The translations under genes and the position numbers were made by a program. Below, piece after piece: positions 7,014 through 14,612 of a DNA stretch of 19,070 nt. Source of the DNA: an uncultured Collinsella sp. (GTDB lineage Bacteria; Actinomycetota; Coriobacteriia; Coriobacteriales; Coriobacteriaceae); contig CABUMU010000029.1 of NCBI GenBank assembly GCA_902492855.1, positions 1 to 19,070 of the forward strand, given 5' to 3'. Within the stretch, counting starts at the first letter, position 1, and each line of letters begins with the position of its first letter. The notes below the pieces were generated by a model. It was not told where the DNA came from and searched no databases. It was given only the letters and a program-made list of their open reading frames with translations.

Positions 7014-8198
7014 GTGGGCAAGGCTAAGGCTAAGGCGAAGAAAAAGACGACGGGGGCGCGGGCTAAGCGCGATCGTCGTCGGAAGCTCGCGACCGAAGCC
7101 CCTGCATCTGCTGAGGAGCTGCTGGCAAGCGTGCCGGGGCTTGACGCGTTGCAGGATGTTCCGGCGTTCGATGACCTGCCGGTCGATGCGGCTCAGCAGG
7201 CTGCATTTGACGACTTTTGCGCACAGGCCGAGGAGCCCGAGCAGATGCAGCTCGGTGCCGTGGTGCGCCTGGACCGCGGGTTTCCGCTGGTGGCGACTGC
7301 CGATGACACGTTTCGTGCCGAGCATGCCGTAGGGTTTGCCAAGTCGCGTGGCGAGGACGAGGTCTTGCTGCCCGCTGTGGGCGACCGCGTGGCGGTTCGC
7401 CGTGCTCCCGGGCACGACATGGGCGTCATCGAGTGCGTACTACCGCGCCGTACGAGCTTTGAGCGTTGGCGTGGCCGTGCCCGCGGTGAGCGCCAGGTGC
7501 TCTGCTCCAACGTTGACAGCGTGCTGATCGTGCAGGCGCTCGGCGCCGGCGAGGTGCTGCTCGATCGCGTGGCGCGCTCACTGGTGTTGGCGCTCGATTG
7601 CGATGCCGAGCCGGTGGTGGTGCTCACCAAGGCCGACCGCTGCGAGGCCGATGAGCTCGAGCGCGATTTGGACCGCGTGCGCCGTCTGGTGGGTCCGGAC
7701 GTGCGCGTGATCGTGACATCTTCTGCCGAGGGCCTCGGCCTGGACGAGGTTCGCGCCTGCGTGCCGGCTGGGAGCTGTGCCATGATCTTGGGCGAGTCGG
7801 GCGCCGGCAAGTCGACGCTGCTCAATGCGCTGCTGGGTCACGATGCGCTAGCCACTGGCGGCGTGCGCGAGCGTGATGACCAGGGTCGCCACACCACGGT
7901 TGCGCGCGTGATGGTGACGCTGCCGGGCGACGCCGGCGTGATCGCCGATGCCCCGGGCCTGCGCAGCCTGCCGCTCGTGGGCCATGAGCGGGGTCTGGCG
8001 CGCGCCTTCCCCGAGATCGTCGAGGCGTCGCGCGCGTGCCGGTTTGGCGATTGCACGCACACTCACGAGCCGGGTTGCGCCGTTCGCGAGGCCGAAGATG
8101 CCGGACAGATTGACAGCCTGCGTCTGGAGACGTTCCAAAACCTGGCGTCATCCATGCGCGTGAGTGCCCAAATGCTCGATCCCGATGTTCATCTGTAA
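7014..8198 (+). CDS. rsgA: Ribosome small-subunit-dependent GTPase RsgA (YjeQ)
   Basis: RsgA is a cytoplasmic GTPase that checks late 30S ribosome assembly. The GTG at 7014 is chosen because it follows GGGAGG at proper spacing; earlier in-frame starts lie before or inside the ATPase terminator. The 394-residue protein begins with a very basic KAKAKAKKK tail of about 25 residues, suited to RNA contact. An acidic/alanine-rich stretch and an OB-fold region (about 80-150) follow. The GTPase motifs are in the circularly permuted order typical of the family: G4 TKAD (205-208), P-loop GESGAGKST (260-268), then G3 DAPG. The C-terminal zinc-binding helix domain has C342, C347, H349 and C355 in the expected C-x4-C-x-H-x5-C arrangement. 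The N-terminal extension of about 70 residues before the OB fold is longer than in Escherichia coli or Bacillus homologues. Confidence 0.96.
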   Translation: MGKAKAKAKKKTTGARAKRDRRRKLATEAPASAEELLASVPGLDALQDVPAFDDLPVDAAQQAAFDDFCAQAEEPEQMQLGAVVRLDRGFPLVATADDTFRAEHAVGFAKSRGEDEVLLPAVGDRVAVRRAPGHDMGVIECVLPRRTSFERWRGRARGERQVLCSNVDSVLIVQALGAGEVLLDRVARSLVLALDCDAEPVVVLTKADRCEADELERDLDRVRRLVGPDVRVIVTSSAEGLGLDEVRACVPAGSCAMILGESGAGKSTLLNALLGHDALATGGVRERDDQGRHTTVARVMVTLPGDAGVIADAPGLRSLPLVGHERGLARAFPEIVEASRACRFGDCTHTHEPGCAVREAEDAGQIDSLRLETFQNLASSMRVSAQMLDPDVHL

Positions 8199-8217
8199 TT
8201 GATTTTTCCTATGACAT

Positions 8218-8250
8218 CCGTCTCCTAATTGCTTGGGAGGCGGCTTTTTT
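8218..8250 (+). terminator. Rho-independent terminator of rsgA
   Basis: An 8-bp stem (8218-8225 with 8236-8243, one G-U pair) is followed by CTTTTTTG. It lies 20 bases past the rsgA stop and separates it from the tad operon. Confidence 0.9.
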
Positions 8251-8289
8251 GCTGCCAAAGCGCCTCGAAATATGCGTTTTGCCGACGTT

Positions 8290-8376
8290 CTGACCAAAAC
8301 CTTGCCACGAGCTTGACGGGCTGGTCAGCTTTTGGTCAGCAATTGGTTTGACACGTAAAACCAAGATTGCGATTGC
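8290..8376 (+). promoter_or_regulatory. Candidate tad operon control region
   Basis: A perfect 10-bp inverted repeat, CTGACCAAAA (8290-8299) and TTTTGGTCAG (8330-8339), is joined by an extra TGGTCAGC (8322-8329), 11 bases before the last copy at 8333-8340. There are thus three GGTCAG units. They are followed by TTGACA (8348-8353), a perfect -35 box; the best-spaced -10 (GATTGC at 8371) is poor. TTGGTTT/AAACCAA (8343-8349 with 8358-8364) can also form a hairpin. The layout suggests a regulator-dependent promoter for the pilus operon. No binding protein can be named. Confidence 0.45.
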
Positions 8377-8409
8377 GCCGCTTTGCGCCCTGGTCGCCCA
8401 GACAATGGT

Positions 8410-8435
8410 GGTACGGGCATGTGCCCGGTGCTACC
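8410..8435 (+). promoter_or_regulatory. Hairpin just before the cpaB ribosome site
   Basis: GGTA (8410-8413) pairs with TACC (8432-8435), and GGGC (8415-8418) with GCCC (8423-8426), around an ATGT loop. It ends three bases before the GAGAGGAG ribosome site of the first tad gene and may protect the mRNA or tune translation. Confidence 0.4.
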
Positions 8436-8450
8436 TTGAGAGGAGCGGCC

Positions 8451-9110
8451 GTGAACAAGAGCAAGCGCATCGCCATCAGTCTGGTCGCGGGTGTGCTTGC
8501 CGCGGCGCTCTGCATGGTCTACGGCTCGTCGATCCGCTCGCAAGCCGAGCAGGCCCAGGCCGAGACTTTGGCAAAATACGGCGGCGACCGCGTTGAGGTG
8601 TGCGTCGCGGCGCGCGATATCGATGTGGGTGAGACCCTCGACGAGACTAATGTCATAACTCAGGAATGGCTGGCGAGCCTGTTGCCGCGTGATGCGGCGA
8701 CCGAGCTGCGTCAGGTGCGCGGCGACGTGACGACCTCGCGCATTCCCAAAAACGCCGTGATTTGCAATGTCTACACCAAGGCCGAGAGCCACAAGCTCGA
8801 GGTGCCTAAAGGCAAGGTTGCCGTTTCGGTGGCGGTTGATGCCGAGCACTCGGTCGGCGGCGCCACGGGCGTGGGCAGCTATGTGGACGTGTACGTGCAA
8901 AAAGATGGCGTGACCGATCGTTTGTGCGGAGCGTACGTGATCGATACCAGCGAAGATGCCGGCGCCACGCGTGAAGGCAAGATCGAGTGGGTGACGCTGG
9001 CGGCAGACCCCGAAGATGTCAAGGAATTGCTGGGAGCCTCGGGAAAGGGAACGGTCAGCTTGACGATTCCCGCCACGGCACGCGGCAAAAAGAGCGGAGG
9101 CGACGAGTGA
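8451..9110 (+). CDS. cpaB: CpaB/RcpC-like Flp pilus assembly protein (SAF domain)
   Basis: This 219-residue protein is the first gene of the tad operon. The GTG at 8451 is chosen for the GAGAGGAG just upstream. Residues 6-25 form a membrane anchor (RIAISLVAGVLAAALCMVYG), so the rest lies outside the membrane. Residues about 48-115 hold the SAF domain, with the typical AARDIDVGETL pattern and a second half GDVTTSRIPKNAVI. A beta-rich region (GVGSYVDVYVQ) follows. In diderm bacteria CpaB/RcpC works with the outer-membrane secretin. In a monoderm it presumably acts at the cell-wall side of the pilus base. It is somewhat short for the family. The stop overlaps the tadZ start (ATGA), indicating translational coupling. 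Confidence 0.85.
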   Translation: MNKSKRIAISLVAGVLAAALCMVYGSSIRSQAEQAQAETLAKYGGDRVEVCVAARDIDVGETLDETNVITQEWLASLLPRDAATELRQVRGDVTTSRIPKNAVICNVYTKAESHKLEVPKGKVAVSVAVDAEHSVGGATGVGSYVDVYVQKDGVTDRLCGAYVIDTSEDAGATREGKIEWVTLAADPEDVKELLGASGKGTVSLTIPATARGKKSGGDE

Positions 9111-10759
9111 TGAAGGCGATCTGGCTTGCGTGCTGCGCGTGCGGCGATTACGGGCTGCTACAGCAGGAAGTCGAGGGCCGTGATGCGGGTGCGCAGGTGC
9201 TTCGCGTGGGCGACCTGGACGGGCTGGTATCCATGGCGCGGGCGTTTCCGTCGCGCCGCGGTGCCGCCATCATCGCGGCGTCTCTGTTCGATACCGAAGA
9301 CGTGAGGAAGACCGTTGCGCGCCTGACGGCCGAGGGCCGTGTGAGTCGCGTCGTCGTGTTGATCGAGACACTCGACCCGTCGGATATCGAAGGACTGTTT
9401 CGCGCGGGGGCGACCGAGGTCATCGCTGCGCACAGTTTGTGCGGCAACGGGCGTGCGGGTGAGGGAACGGTTGATTCCGATCGACGCAGGACGATTGAGC
9501 CCGATGCTTTTGTTGATAGGGAACCCGGGGCGCCTCGCGCTACAAGAGGCCCGCGTGTTGATGAATATGGAAAAGCGGAAGCCGAGCATGGTCGGCGCCC
9601 CCGGGACCCCCTTGCATACGATGACGCTGGAGGGCCGGCGCAGCATGCTGGCGACTCCCCGGCTGTAGATTTGGGATACGTGCACGGCGTGAATCTGGCG
9701 GATGAACTCGACGAAGTTGAGGGCTTTGCCGGGTGCGGCGAGTTGTCGCTGATGCAGCATGAGCAGATTGTGCAGAACGAGCCTGCCTCGCAGACCGAAC
9801 AAGCTGCCATGCCGGCTTGGACGCAGCGTGTGGTTGCGGCGGGGGAGACGGGGACGCTGCCGCCGACGCCCGCCCCGCCGCCTCCGATGCCGCCGGCAGA
9901 CGCTGCCGCTTCGCCGCACCGAGCTCCGGTCATCTGCGCCATTTCGGGTTCGGGCGGTTGCGGCAAGTCGACGATCGTTGCCACCATGGCACACACATCG
10001 TCGCTGTTGGGCTTGCGTGCCGCCGTGCTCGACCTGGACCTGATGTTTGGAAACCTTTACGACTTGTTAGGCGTCGATGCTCCGCGCGATATGGCGGCAC
10101 TTATCGAGCCGTCGGCGGCGGGCGCGCTCGCCGAGCCAGATATCGTAGCCGCATCGATGCGCGTGGCGCCGGGCGTTACGCTCTGGGGTCCCGTCGCGGC
10201 GCCCGAGCAAGCCGAGCTCATGGCACGTCCGGTGGAGCTACTGCTTGATGTTCTGCGTCGCGAATCCGACGTGGTCTTTGTCGACACCTCGGTCTTTTGG
10301 GGTGATGCCGTGGCGGCTGCGGTGGCGGCGAGCGACCGCTGCCTGGTCGTTGGCGATGCGGCGGTGTCGTCCGCGACATCGGCGTCGCGCGTCATTGAAC
10401 TGGCAAGTCGAGTGGGTGTGCCGCGCACGCGCATGAGCGCCGTGTTCAACCGGTTCGGTGCGCGCGGGGCAGACGAGGACGTCGCCATGCGCTTTGAGAT
10501 TGCCTGTGCGTTGAGCTCCAAGATTCATATCGCCGATGGCGGGCAGGATCTCGCCGCGCTCATGGCGTTTGGACGCGCTGACGAGGCAGTGGGGCAGACC
10601 AGCGCTTTTGCGACCAGCGTGCGCGAGGCTACGCGCGAGATGCTCGTGGAACTGGGGTGCGCCGTCGGCCCTTGGAGCGATATGGTCGCCGACCGTGCAA
10701 CGCGTACCGAGCGCCCGCGTATCCGCCTTCCCTGGTCGCGCGAGGGTGATCAGCGATGA
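9110..10759 (+). CDS. tadZ: TadZ/CpaE-like pilus assembly ATPase
   Basis: This 549-residue cytoplasmic protein is probably the localisation factor that places the Tad machine at the pole or assembly site. The start is the ATG in the ATGA overlap with cpaB. Residues 1-115 look like the degenerate receiver-like domain of the family (VVVLIETLDPSDIEGLFRAGATEVIAA). Residues about 120-270 are a disordered, charged and then proline-rich linker (PTPAPPPPMPP). Residues 273-530 form a ParA/MinD-type domain: ICAISGSGGCGKST (P-loop 281-288), LDLDLMFGN (switch I) and DVVFVDTS (Walker B). The signature lysine at the front of the deviant Walker A motif is a serine (S281), while the P-loop lysine K286 is kept. 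The linker uses codons that are rare elsewhere in the operon. Confidence 0.88.
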   Translation: MKAIWLACCACGDYGLLQQEVEGRDAGAQVLRVGDLDGLVSMARAFPSRRGAAIIAASLFDTEDVRKTVARLTAEGRVSRVVVLIETLDPSDIEGLFRAGATEVIAAHSLCGNGRAGEGTVDSDRRRTIEPDAFVDREPGAPRATRGPRVDEYGKAEAEHGRRPRDPLAYDDAGGPAQHAGDSPAVDLGYVHGVNLADELDEVEGFAGCGELSLMQHEQIVQNEPASQTEQAAMPAWTQRVVAAGETGTLPPTPAPPPPMPPADAAASPHRAPVICAISGSGGCGKSTIVATMAHTSSLLGLRAAVLDLDLMFGNLYDLLGVDAPRDMAALIEPSAAGALAEPDIVAASMRVAPGVTLWGPVAAPEQAELMARPVELLLDVLRRESDVVFVDTSVFWGDAVAAAVAASDRCLVVGDAAVSSATSASRVIELASRVGVPRTRMSAVFNRFGARGADEDVAMRFEIACALSSKIHIADGGQDLAALMAFGRADEAVGQTSAFATSVREATREMLVELGCAVGPWSDMVADRATRTERPRIRLPWSREGDQR

Positions 10760-12084
10760 GTCTGCAAACGAGGATTAAGGCTGCCGGCGCTGCAGCGGCG
10801 GCAGCGCCTGTAGATGCGGGGCGTCGCCGCGCGGTGAAACGACGCACCAAGCGCGCCGTGATGGACCGCATGGGTTACGACGAAGTGGCGCGTATCAGCG
10901 CCTATATCGACCCGGCACTTGCCCGCTCGGAATTGCGTCCCGCGGTGGAGGCGGCGCTCAATGTTGAGGAACCGACCGATCTCGCGACGCCCGAGCGCGA
11001 GACCATCATCGACGAGATTTTGGATGACGTGGTGGGCTTGGGGCCGTTGCAGCCGCTCATCGAGGACGACACCGTTACCGAGATCATGATCAACGGCTGC
11101 CGCTCGGCTTTCTTTGAACGTGGTGGCGTCTTGTACCCCATCGAGCATGCGTTTGAGGATGATGAGCAGATCCGTGTGCTTATCGACCGCATCATCTCGC
11201 CACTTGGCCGCCGTATCGACGAACGCAGCCCCATCGTCAACGCCCGCCTCAAAACGGGCTATCGCGTCAACGCGGTGATTCCGCCTGTGGCGATTGACGG
11301 ACCGATTCTCACCATCCGAAAGTTCTCGGACCGCATCTGCTCACTGGACGAGCTTGTGAGGCTGGGGTCGCTGCCGCTTTGGTATGCGCAGCTGCTGTCG
11401 TGCGCGGTGTCGCTGCGACAGGACCTGGCGGTTGCGGGAGGCACGGGATCTGGTAAGACCACCCTGCTCAACGCGTTGTCATGCGAGATTTCCACCGGCG
11501 AGCGCATCGTGACGATCGAGGACTCTGCCGAGCTCAAGTTTGCGCATCATCCGCACGTGGTGCGCCTAGAGGCGCGCGAGGCTTCAATTGAGGGTGAGGG
11601 TGCGGTGACGATTCGCGACCTAGTAACTAATGCCCTGCGCATGCGCCCCGACCGCATCGTGGTGGGCGAGGTGCGTGGTGCCGAGTGCTGCGACATGTTG
11701 CAGGCCATGAACACGGGCCACGACGGGTCGCTCACCACACTTCATGCGGGTTCAGAACAGGAGACCGTGGTGCGTCTGACATTGCTTGCACGTTATGGCA
11801 TCGATCTGCCGAGCGAGCTCATCGAGGAGCAGATTGCCATGGCGCTCGACGGCATCGTGATGTCCGAGCGCCACGCCGATGGCAGGCGTTTCGTCTCCTC
11901 GTATTCGGGGGTGCGTCGCGCCGCGTCGGGCGGCGTAGAGCTCGAGCGCTATGTGACTTTCGATGCCGCCGAGCGCACCTGGACGCTTGACCGCGAGCCG
12001 CCGTTTATCGCAGAAGGCCTGCGGTCGGGGACGCTCACACAAGAGGAGGTGGACGAATGGAGGTCGCTGTGCCCCTCGTCGTAG
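10756..12084 (+). CDS. tadA: TadA/CpaF secretion ATPase
   Basis: This 442-residue hexameric motor ATPase of the type II/IV secretion superfamily powers pilus extension and probably retraction. After an alanine/arginine-rich N-terminus comes the N-domain, with [22 protein letters not shown] (positions about 92-113) and the [25 protein letters not shown] segment. Walker A is GGTGSGKTT (228-236), the Asp box is [10 protein letters not shown], and Walker B is [13 protein letters not shown] (catalytic E305). The His box [14 protein letters not shown] follows. All motifs are intact. Length and order are typical of CpaF. Its start overlaps the tadZ stop (ATGA), and its last 28 bases overlap tadB, whose ribosome site lies inside tadA. 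Confidence 0.96.
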   Translation: MSLQTRIKAAGAAAAAAPVDAGRRRAVKRRTKRAVMDRMGYDEVARISAYIDPALARSELRPAVEAALNVEEPTDLATPERETIIDEILDDVVGLGPLQPLIEDDTVTEIMINGCRSAFFERGGVLYPIEHAFEDDEQIRVLIDRIISPLGRRIDERSPIVNARLKTGYRVNAVIPPVAIDGPILTIRKFSDRICSLDELVRLGSLPLWYAQLLSCAVSLRQDLAVAGGTGSGKTTLLNALSCEISTGERIVTIEDSAELKFAHHPHVVRLEAREASIEGEGAVTIRDLVTNALRMRPDRIVVGEVRGAECCDMLQAMNTGHDGSLTTLHAGSEQETVVRLTLLARYGIDLPSELIEEQIAMALDGIVMSERHADGRRFVSSYSGVRRAASGGVELERYVTFDAAERTWTLDREPPFIAEGLRSGTLTQEEVDEWRSLCPSS

Positions 12085-12983
12085 GGGGTTTGGCAGGGTT
12101 TTCTGTTGCGACGGCGTGCGGGGCGGAACCTCGTGTGCCGCAGGTGCCGCCGGCGGAGCTGGCGCGTCAGGCGCTCGAGACGGTGGCAGAGAGGCTGCCG
12201 CGTGAGCTGGTGGAAAACGATCTGCTGAAAAAGATCGCCCGTTCGTGGACATCGCTGGCTCCGGCGCATCGCCTTGGCCTCGTGATCGAAGATGCTTCGG
12301 GGCGTTTGGCGTTTCTACTGCTATCGAGCGGTGTCTGCTGCGTTTTACTAACGATGGTGTCGTTATCGCCCCTCGGGTTTGCCTTGGGACTTGTTGCTCC
12401 GATTGCCGCTGGCGCCGCTCGGGATGGCTTTGAGAGCCGGCGCGAGCAACACGATGCAGAAGAGGCAATGCCCGAGGCGTTTACCGCACTTTCCATGTCG
12501 CTTGCCTCGGGACATTCGCTGGCCCAGGGCATGCGCTTTGTGGGCGCTCATGCGCAAGAACCGGTGCATACCGAGTTTTTGCGGGTGGCGGCGGCGATCG
12601 ATTGCGGTATCTCGGCGACCGACGCGCTCGATGACTTGCTCGTGCGCATCGACGCTCCCGGCCTTTCGCTTGTGACCTTGGCGCTTAAGGTGTCTCAGCG
12701 CACCGGTGCTCCGCTTGCCGACTTACTGTCCGAGGCGTCGAGCATGGTGGGGGAGCGCATTGAGCTCAAGCGCCGCCTGGATGTCAAGACGTCGCAGGCT
12801 CGCATGTCTGCGCATATGGTCGCGGCGATGCCGGCGGGCATGTGCGCGGTGTTGGCGCTGCTTTCGGCAGATTTTCGTCGCGGTCTTGCGACGCCTGCCG
12901 GCGTGGGCGCTGTGGTGCTGGGTCTTGCCCTCAATGCCGTTGCCCTGGTGGTTATCCGACGCATTATGCGGGTGGAGCTATGA
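12057..12983 (+). CDS. tadB: TadB inner-membrane platform protein (T2SF domain)
   Basis: This 308-residue membrane protein forms, with TadC, the platform on which the TadA motor works. The ATG at 12057 follows AGGAGGT (12044-12050). The N-terminal half contains a probable segment at 2-20, a cytoplasmic helical region (30-80) and two membrane segments (about 84-121). Residues about 136-262 hold the type II secretion F domain, with the family's EAFTALSMSLASGHSLAQGM opening and an amphipathic KVSQRTGAPLADLLSEAS block. Two further membrane segments end the protein (252-270 and 282-301). The order after tadA and before tadC supports the assignment. The stop overlaps the tadC start. Confidence 0.9.
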   Translation: MEVAVPLVVGGLAGFSVATACGAEPRVPQVPPAELARQALETVAERLPRELVENDLLKKIARSWTSLAPAHRLGLVIEDASGRLAFLLLSSGVCCVLLTMVSLSPLGFALGLVAPIAAGAARDGFESRREQHDAEEAMPEAFTALSMSLASGHSLAQGMRFVGAHAQEPVHTEFLRVAAAIDCGISATDALDDLLVRIDAPGLSLVTLALKVSQRTGAPLADLLSEASSMVGERIELKRRLDVKTSQARMSAHMVAAMPAGMCAVLALLSADFRRGLATPAGVGAVVLGLALNAVALVVIRRIMRVEL

Positions 12984-13621
12984 GCGCCCCGGTTGCAGTT
13001 GCGGCTTGCCTGTGCGCCCTGAGTGTATTTGTCGCGACGGGTTTGGATCGGGCGGATGCACGCAAGATCGCAGGGGCCTGCAAGCGCGAGGCGGTGCTGG
13101 TCGCTGCCGCGGGTCGCTCAGTGGTCGATGCCCTGACCGCGCGAGTGAAGGGCGCGGTTGGAGTGGGCGGCCCGGCGCGAGTGTCGCTCGGCGAAGTGTC
13201 CGAGATGATCGATGTTGTGCGCTTGGGTCTTTCGGCCGGTCTTTCGTTTGATGCGGCGCTTGAGATTTTCTGCGCCAACCGCCGGTCAGTGCTGGCTCTT
13301 CGCCTTGAGCGGGCCTGCATGGCGTGGCAGGTGGGCGTGGGCACGCGTGAGGACGAGTTGTTGGCCGCCGCGCGCGACCTGGACGTGCGAGCGCTCGAGA
13401 CCTTTGCCATCACGGTGGGGCAGGCGCTCGCCCTGGGTGCCCCCCTTGCCGAGACGCTGGCCGCTCAAAGTCGCGAGATCCGTGCGGCTCATCGCGCTGC
13501 GGTCGAGCGCGAGATCGAGCGTGCGCCCGTCAAGCTGCTGATTCCCACCGGCACGCTCATCTTGCCGGCGTTGCTTCTGTCCATATTGGGCCCGCTGCTG
13601 GGAGCAGGCGGGATGATGTAG
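12980..13621 (+). CDS. tadC: TadC inner-membrane platform protein (T2SF domain)
   Basis: This 213-residue partner of TadB starts at the ATG of the ATGA overlap; the frame is open further upstream but only as a shadow of tadB. It has a membrane segment at 3-20, a basic cytoplasmic stretch and a T2SF domain (about 72-190). The domain begins SEMIDVVRLGLSAGLSFDAALEIF and continues with a QALALGAPLAETLAAQSREIR block. A C-terminal membrane hairpin follows (LLIPTGTLILPALLLSILGPLLG). It is shorter than many TadC proteins because the N-terminal half is reduced, but the core domain is intact. The pilin gene follows after 10 bases. Confidence 0.88.
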   Translation: MSAPVAVAACLCALSVFVATGLDRADARKIAGACKREAVLVAAAGRSVVDALTARVKGAVGVGGPARVSLGEVSEMIDVVRLGLSAGLSFDAALEIFCANRRSVLALRLERACMAWQVGVGTREDELLAAARDLDVRALETFAITVGQALALGAPLAETLAAQSREIRAAHRAAVEREIERAPVKLLIPTGTLILPALLLSILGPLLGAGGMM

Positions 13622-13631
13622 GGAGGAATAC

Positions 13632-13865
13632 ATGAACACGATGACTGACGCTGCTGGCAAGGTCCAGGGCTGGGCGTTTTGCCGGGCGGCACATGTTCGT
13701 CAACGCGCCAAGGAGCTACTGCAGGAGGAGAGTGCACAGGGTACCACCGAGTATGCCATCTTGGTCGGCGTGCTCGTGGTGATCGCGATTATCGCCATCG
13801 TCGCATTTAAGGGCAAGGTTAAAGAGCTATGGGATGCGATCAGCGAGGGCATCAACAGCCTGTAG
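13632..13865 (+). CDS. flp: Flp-type major pilin
   Basis: A 77-residue prepilin with AGGGAGGA just before the ATG. A long basic leader of 35 residues precedes QGTTEYAILVGVLVVIAIIAIV, the hydrophobic helix of Flp pilins. The E-Y pair sits at +5/+6 if the peptidase cuts between A35 and Q36. The usual residue at -1 is glycine; here it is alanine, and G37 would put Glu at +3, which is off register. The mature pilin would be about 42 residues, ending KVKELWDAISEGINSL, typical of small Flp subunits. It is first among the pilin-type genes of the operon, so it is probably the main subunit. Confidence 0.9.
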   Translation: MNTMTDAAGKVQGWAFCRAAHVRQRAKELLQEESAQGTTEYAILVGVLVVIAIIAIVAFKGKVKELWDAISEGINSL

Positions 13866-13885
13866 AGGGCGAGCGCCCCATCGGG

Positions 13886-14392
13886 GTGCTGCTGGTGTTT
13901 GCTTGCCTGACCGTGGCGATAGCGGCGGTGCTTTGGGGGCTTAACGCCGCGCGGCAGCAGCGTCCTGGGGCCGCCTTCGATTCGGGCTCAGATTCGGCGG
14001 TGGCGTCTCAAAAAGATGAGATGCGAGATGCGGACGATTCGGATGTCGCTGTCACGGCGCAAACCTTTCTGCGGACGCTCGACAAGCGGTCTGGCACTGC
14101 GACGGATTTGCCTGAGGACAACGCGATTGCGGTCCGGCTTGCATGGTCCGAGGACCGACCGATGACCGAGGCAGCGGCGGATATGTTACGCGCCTACCGC
14201 GAGGTGCCAACGTCCCAGCTCGCCCTGAGCGGCTATCTCGATATTAAGGGCAACGTATGGGGCGCCATCGTGCGCGATGGGCGCGGCTGGGTCGATATGG
14301 TGACGGTTGCCGCGGATACTGGCGATGCTTCGTGTCGTCTGCGCGCCGTGCGCCTGGTCCCGCAAACAATAAGCTCAAAGGAGGGATCGTGA
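13886..14392 (+). CDS. Unknown membrane-anchored protein of the tad operon
   Basis: I do not recognise a family. The 168 residues begin with one hydrophobic segment (LLVFACLTVAIAAVLWGL) and continue as an acidic, probably extracellular domain ending in a beta-rich half (LSGYLDIKGNVWGAIVRDGRGWVDMVTVAAD). The GTG at 13886 is chosen because it puts the membrane segment at the N-terminus. An ATG at 13829 in the same frame would overlap flp by 37 bases and add a shadow-like sequence, but cannot be excluded, as neither start has an ideal ribosome site. It lies between two pilin-type genes, so a role in pilus assembly or as a minor surface component is likely from context only. The gene 14394-14612 begins one base after its stop. 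Confidence 0.75.
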   Translation: MLLVFACLTVAIAAVLWGLNAARQQRPGAAFDSGSDSAVASQKDEMRDADDSDVAVTAQTFLRTLDKRSGTATDLPEDNAIAVRLAWSEDRPMTEAAADMLRAYREVPTSQLALSGYLDIKGNVWGAIVRDGRGWVDMVTVAADTGDASCRLRAVRLVPQTISSKEGS

Positions 14393-14393
14393 A

Positions 14394-14612
14394 ATGCATG
14401 GCGTTCTGCGTGAAGAGGTTGCCCAAGCGACTGTGGAATACGCCATCGTCACGGTGGCGCTGTTATCGATCGTGCTGGCGATCGCGGGGCTTTGGCGTGC
14501 TGGCACCGATGGGCGCTTGGCGGCGCTGGTTGAGCGGGCGGCATCCCATGGCGTTGCCTCGACGTCGGTTATCGACGCCGCTGCGGGTGCTAAGGACATC
14601 GCGTTGTATTGA
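14394..14612 (+). CDS. Second short pilin-like protein (TadE/Flp type)
   Basis: This 72-residue protein has AAAGGAGGG at good spacing before its ATG. A ten-residue leader (MHGVLREEVA) precedes QATVEYAIVTVALLSIVLAIAGLW. With a cut after A10, Glu and Tyr fall at +5 and +6 as in Flp pilins. The remaining 40 residues are mixed charged and alanine-rich (GRLAALVERAASHGVASTSVIDAAAGAKDIALY in two halves). It is the size of a Flp pilin but differs in the tail, so it could be a minor pilin, an alternative major pilin or a pseudopilin that starts assembly. Confidence 0.82.
   Translation: MHGVLREEVAQATVEYAIVTVALLSIVLAIAGLWRAGTDGRLAALVERAASHGVASTSVIDAAAGAKDIALY

Noticed and set aside
8341..8450. A cyclic-di-GMP riboswitch before the tad operon
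   Set aside because: The core boxes and the GNRA tetraloop-receptor layout of the known classes could not be found; only simple hairpins are present.
9148..9996. Overlapping antisense frames of about 280 codons opposite tadZ
   Set aside because: They have serine- and arginine-rich shadow composition without recognisable domains or a start signal.
14257..14586. A long N-terminal extension of the TadE-like protein
   Set aside because: It is the shadow of two upstream genes in another frame, and TadE-type proteins start shortly before the hydrophobic helix.
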